15,592 nucleotides of DNA from an uncultured Bacteroidia bacterium (GTDB taxonomy: Bacteria > Bacteroidota > Bacteroidia > Bacteroidales > CAJPTX01): the NCBI GenBank assembly GCA_938040915.1, contig CALHZE010000339.1, positions 1-15,592 of the forward strand, read 5' to 3'. This document shows, in pieces, positions 14,198-15,592 of the stretch. Both the position numbers and the translations under genes were made by a program. The notes beneath the pieces were generated by a model. That model ran no database searches. It saw nothing but the letters and a program-made list of their open reading frames with translations, and was not told the origin of the DNA. Numbering within the stretch: the stretch's first letter is position 1; every line of letters begins with the position of its first letter.

Positions 14198-14889
14198 AAG
14201 AGCCCATACAGCCGCCGCCAACGCTCGGGGGACAAGGGCAATTCCAGATGGTAGCAGAGGTAAGAGAGCATATCGCGCAGAAGTCTTGAGGAAGCGCTTG
14301 ACGTCCCCTTTTCTTTTTTCCAAAGAGCTAGTAATGCTGCGGAGGCTCTTGGTGAAAACGTGAGCGTATCAGGCGAGAGACGCCCCTCCCAACGCCCATT
14401 TTTTAGATTAAAAGATGTGGTCTTTGAAAAAGACGTACCCTGCGGACGGTAGCCTAGGAGGTCGATCAGCGTCCACAAAAAATGGGAAAGTATGCTTATG
14501 CCCTCGGTAGCAAATCTCAGTCGCGTCTGTTCCTGCAAAAGAAACCGGTAGAGACGCTTGTCGCCAAGATCTCTTTGCAAGACGAGATCTAACACTTCTG
14601 CCTCAAAAGCAGCAATCGATTGGCTATTAGATACGTTGTGTGACAACACCTCAATCTCGCTCACCTCGAGGAGTTGCCCAATCACACGCGGAGGATTCGG
14701 CGGGAGGTAGGTCACACGCAACAAGTCAAACACTTGCGCCGTAGCGAGCTTTTGGGCAAGACAGAGGCGATAGCTCTGCAAGTAGATAAGCCCCGAGCTT
14801 TGACTGTACCCTTTAAGCAATGTACCCAAAGCGCCGAATCCCTCAGTGTTAAGCAAGAGAAGCTCCTCTGTGCGTATCGTGTCTTCCAT
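14164..14889 (-). CDS. recO: DNA repair protein RecO (divergent)
   Basis: RecO helps RecR and RecF load RecA on SSB-coated single-stranded DNA in recombinational repair. This 241-residue protein has normal RecO length and layout: an N-terminal OB-fold-like segment (about 7-80, EELLLLNTEGFGALGTLLKGYSQ and later LLEVSEIEV), then a helical C-terminal domain resembling Bacteroidota RecO (HFLWTLIDLLGYRPQG, FNLKNGRW, LLRDMLSYLCYHLELPL). No zinc-finger cysteines are seen, as is common in this phylum. Similarity is by pattern only and the protein is divergent, so the call is moderately sure. The gene's end overlaps the start of comF, and 51 bp separate it from the EEP-family gene upstream. TATCTTCG (14908-14901) is a weak -7 candidate just before the ATG. 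Confidence 0.65.
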   Translation of the reverse strand: MEDTIRTEELLLLNTEGFGALGTLLKGYSQSSGLIYLQSYRLCLAQKLATAQVFDLLRVTYLPPNPPRVIGQLLEVSEIEVLSHNVSNSQSIAAFEAEVLDLVLQRDLGDKRLYRFLLQEQTRLRFATEGISILSHFLWTLIDLLGYRPQGTSFSKTTSFNLKNGRWEGRLSPDTLTFSPRASAALLALWKKEKGTSSASSRLLRDMLSYLCYHLELPLSPERWRRLYGLLCASRCGWPIS

Positions 14890-14940
14890 TTTCCCTGCAA
14901 CGAAGATAATGAAAAACCGAATGAGCGCGTAAACCTCCCG

Positions 14941-15592
14941 TTACTGGTATTTCACCACCACCCCGATCGGTAGATGGTCAGAATACCCAGCTCGGAAGGC
15001 GACGCCCTTGCGTGTGCGGCGTGGCTTGTATCCGCCGTGTTCGAGGTCTTTCTCCAAAAGCGGGGCATAGTCAAACGAGTAGGGTGCACAATGCCACGCC
15101 GTCGAATCGAGAAGAGAGGGCGAGACGAGGAAGGCATCGATCGTGCTCCACTTTCCCAAGTAACGGTAGGTGGGATAGGTTAACGAATCAGGGAGGAGGA
15201 GCGCCCAATTGACTAATTTCCTTTGCGTTATCGCCTCCTCAGCTTGTCCACAGGCGACCTGCTTGAGGCGCACGTCTGCCACAGGCATATTCATATCTCC
15301 CATAACCACGATGGAGGCTTCAGGCGAGCGTTCGCGCACCGAGTCTAAGAGCATTTGCAAGTGCGCGAGTGCCGTTTGCACCACAAAGGGTTTCTCTCGT
15401 GCAGTCATTTGAGAGGGGAGGTGACATTGCACCACGTGAAGCGTATCGGCGTATGGCAGTCGAAATGAGGCATAAAGGAGCTCTCGTGTCGGATATGCTG
15501 CCGTATCCCCCTGTAGACGGATGGGTATCCAACGCACATTTCGCAAGCGTAGTAGATCGCGTTGATAGAGTAGTGCCACGTCGATGCCCCGA
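14941..15592 (-). CDS. Endonuclease/exonuclease/phosphatase (EEP) family protein, N-terminus outside window
   Basis: The visible 217 residues are the C-terminal two-thirds of an EEP-family metal-dependent phosphoesterase (DNase I/AP-endonuclease-like fold). The catalytic landmarks present are HLPSQ, VVMGDMNMP (the GDxN motif), STIDAFLVSP and the terminal SDHLPIGVVVKY with the catalytic His. The frame is open to the window end and reads RGIDVALLYQ, typical of the family's first half, so the GTG at 15579 is an internal codon and not the start. Members in Bacteroidota act on DNA, RNA or phospholipids, and the substrate cannot be told here. The stop lies 51 bp before recO on the same strand, so the two may share a transcript. 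Confidence 0.85.
   Translation of the reverse strand, partial: RGIDVALLYQRDLLRLRNVRWIPIRLQGDTAAYPTRELLYASFRLPYADTLHVVQCHLPSQMTAREKPFVVQTALAHLQMLLDSVRERSPEASIVVMGDMNMPVADVRLKQVACGQAEEAITQRKLVNWALLLPDSLTYPTYRYLGKWSTIDAFLVSPSLLDSTAWHCAPYSFDYAPLLEKDLEHGGYKPRRTRKGVAFRAGYSDHLPIGVVVKYQ

Noticed and set aside
14198..14323. Longer ComF frame starting at 14323
   Set aside because: It would overlap recO by 160 bp and add a 42-residue hydrophobic extension not seen in ComF proteins; ATGs at 14197 or 14185 fit better.
15577..15579. GTG at 15579 as start of the EEP-family gene
   Set aside because: The frame stays open to the window edge and reads RGIDVALLY, an internal family motif, so the gene continues beyond the window.

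Overview
The window looks like a chromosomal segment of a Bacteroidota member, most likely a Bacteroidales organism of the Porphyromonas kind. The reasons are a SusC/SusD-type (RagA/RagB-like) outer-membrane pair, an rnf operon ordered rseC-rnfB-C-D-G-E-A, promoter-like boxes of the Bacteroidota type (TAnnTTTG), and a divergent short RecO next to a ComF protein. GC content is judged by eye at a little over 50 %. The genus is an inference; no 16S or marker gene is present.

Layout. Positions 1-104 (minus strand) hold the 5' half of a tRNA-Met(CAU) with its promoter. Positions 323-5992 (plus strand) are a seven-gene operon: an RseC/MucC-family membrane protein followed by the complete Rnf ion-translocating ferredoxin:NAD+ oxidoreductase. 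A 14-bp hairpin (6023-6062) ends the operon. A 200-bp leader with two compact inverted repeats, a small 33-codon ORF and a promoter-like box precedes a susC-like TonB-dependent receptor gene (6267-9491) and its susD-like lipoprotein gene (9510-10994). A very strong hairpin at 11008-11067 separates this plus-strand half from a minus-strand half.

The minus-strand half (11139-15592) reads, in its own direction: an endonuclease/exonuclease/phosphatase-family enzyme cut by the window edge, a RecO-like repair protein, a ComF-like phosphoribosyltransferase overlapping recO, a 350-bp spacer full of inverted repeats, and a large exported helix-hairpin-helix protein with a beta-rich, barrel-like body.

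How the genes work together. RnfB-C-D-G-E-A couple electron flow between reduced ferredoxin and NAD+ to Na+ or H+ movement across the inner membrane. A TonB-dependent receptor such as the SusC-like protein uses the resulting ion gradient through TonB/ExbBD (encoded elsewhere) to import an unknown ligand bound by the SusD-like lipoprotein. RecO, ComF and the exported HHH protein share a loose DNA theme (repair, competence-type PRTase, HHH module), but no direct functional link is shown by sequence.

The most unusual non-coding structure is a composite unit found twice, at 11008-11103 and 13269-13357. Each is a long hairpin with a 21-22 nt loop, exactly 11 nt of spacer, then a 25-nt sequence conserved at 23 of 25 positions. 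The two units lie in the same orientation on either side of the HHH gene. I see no CRISPR array, transposase, integrase, rRNA or riboswitch.
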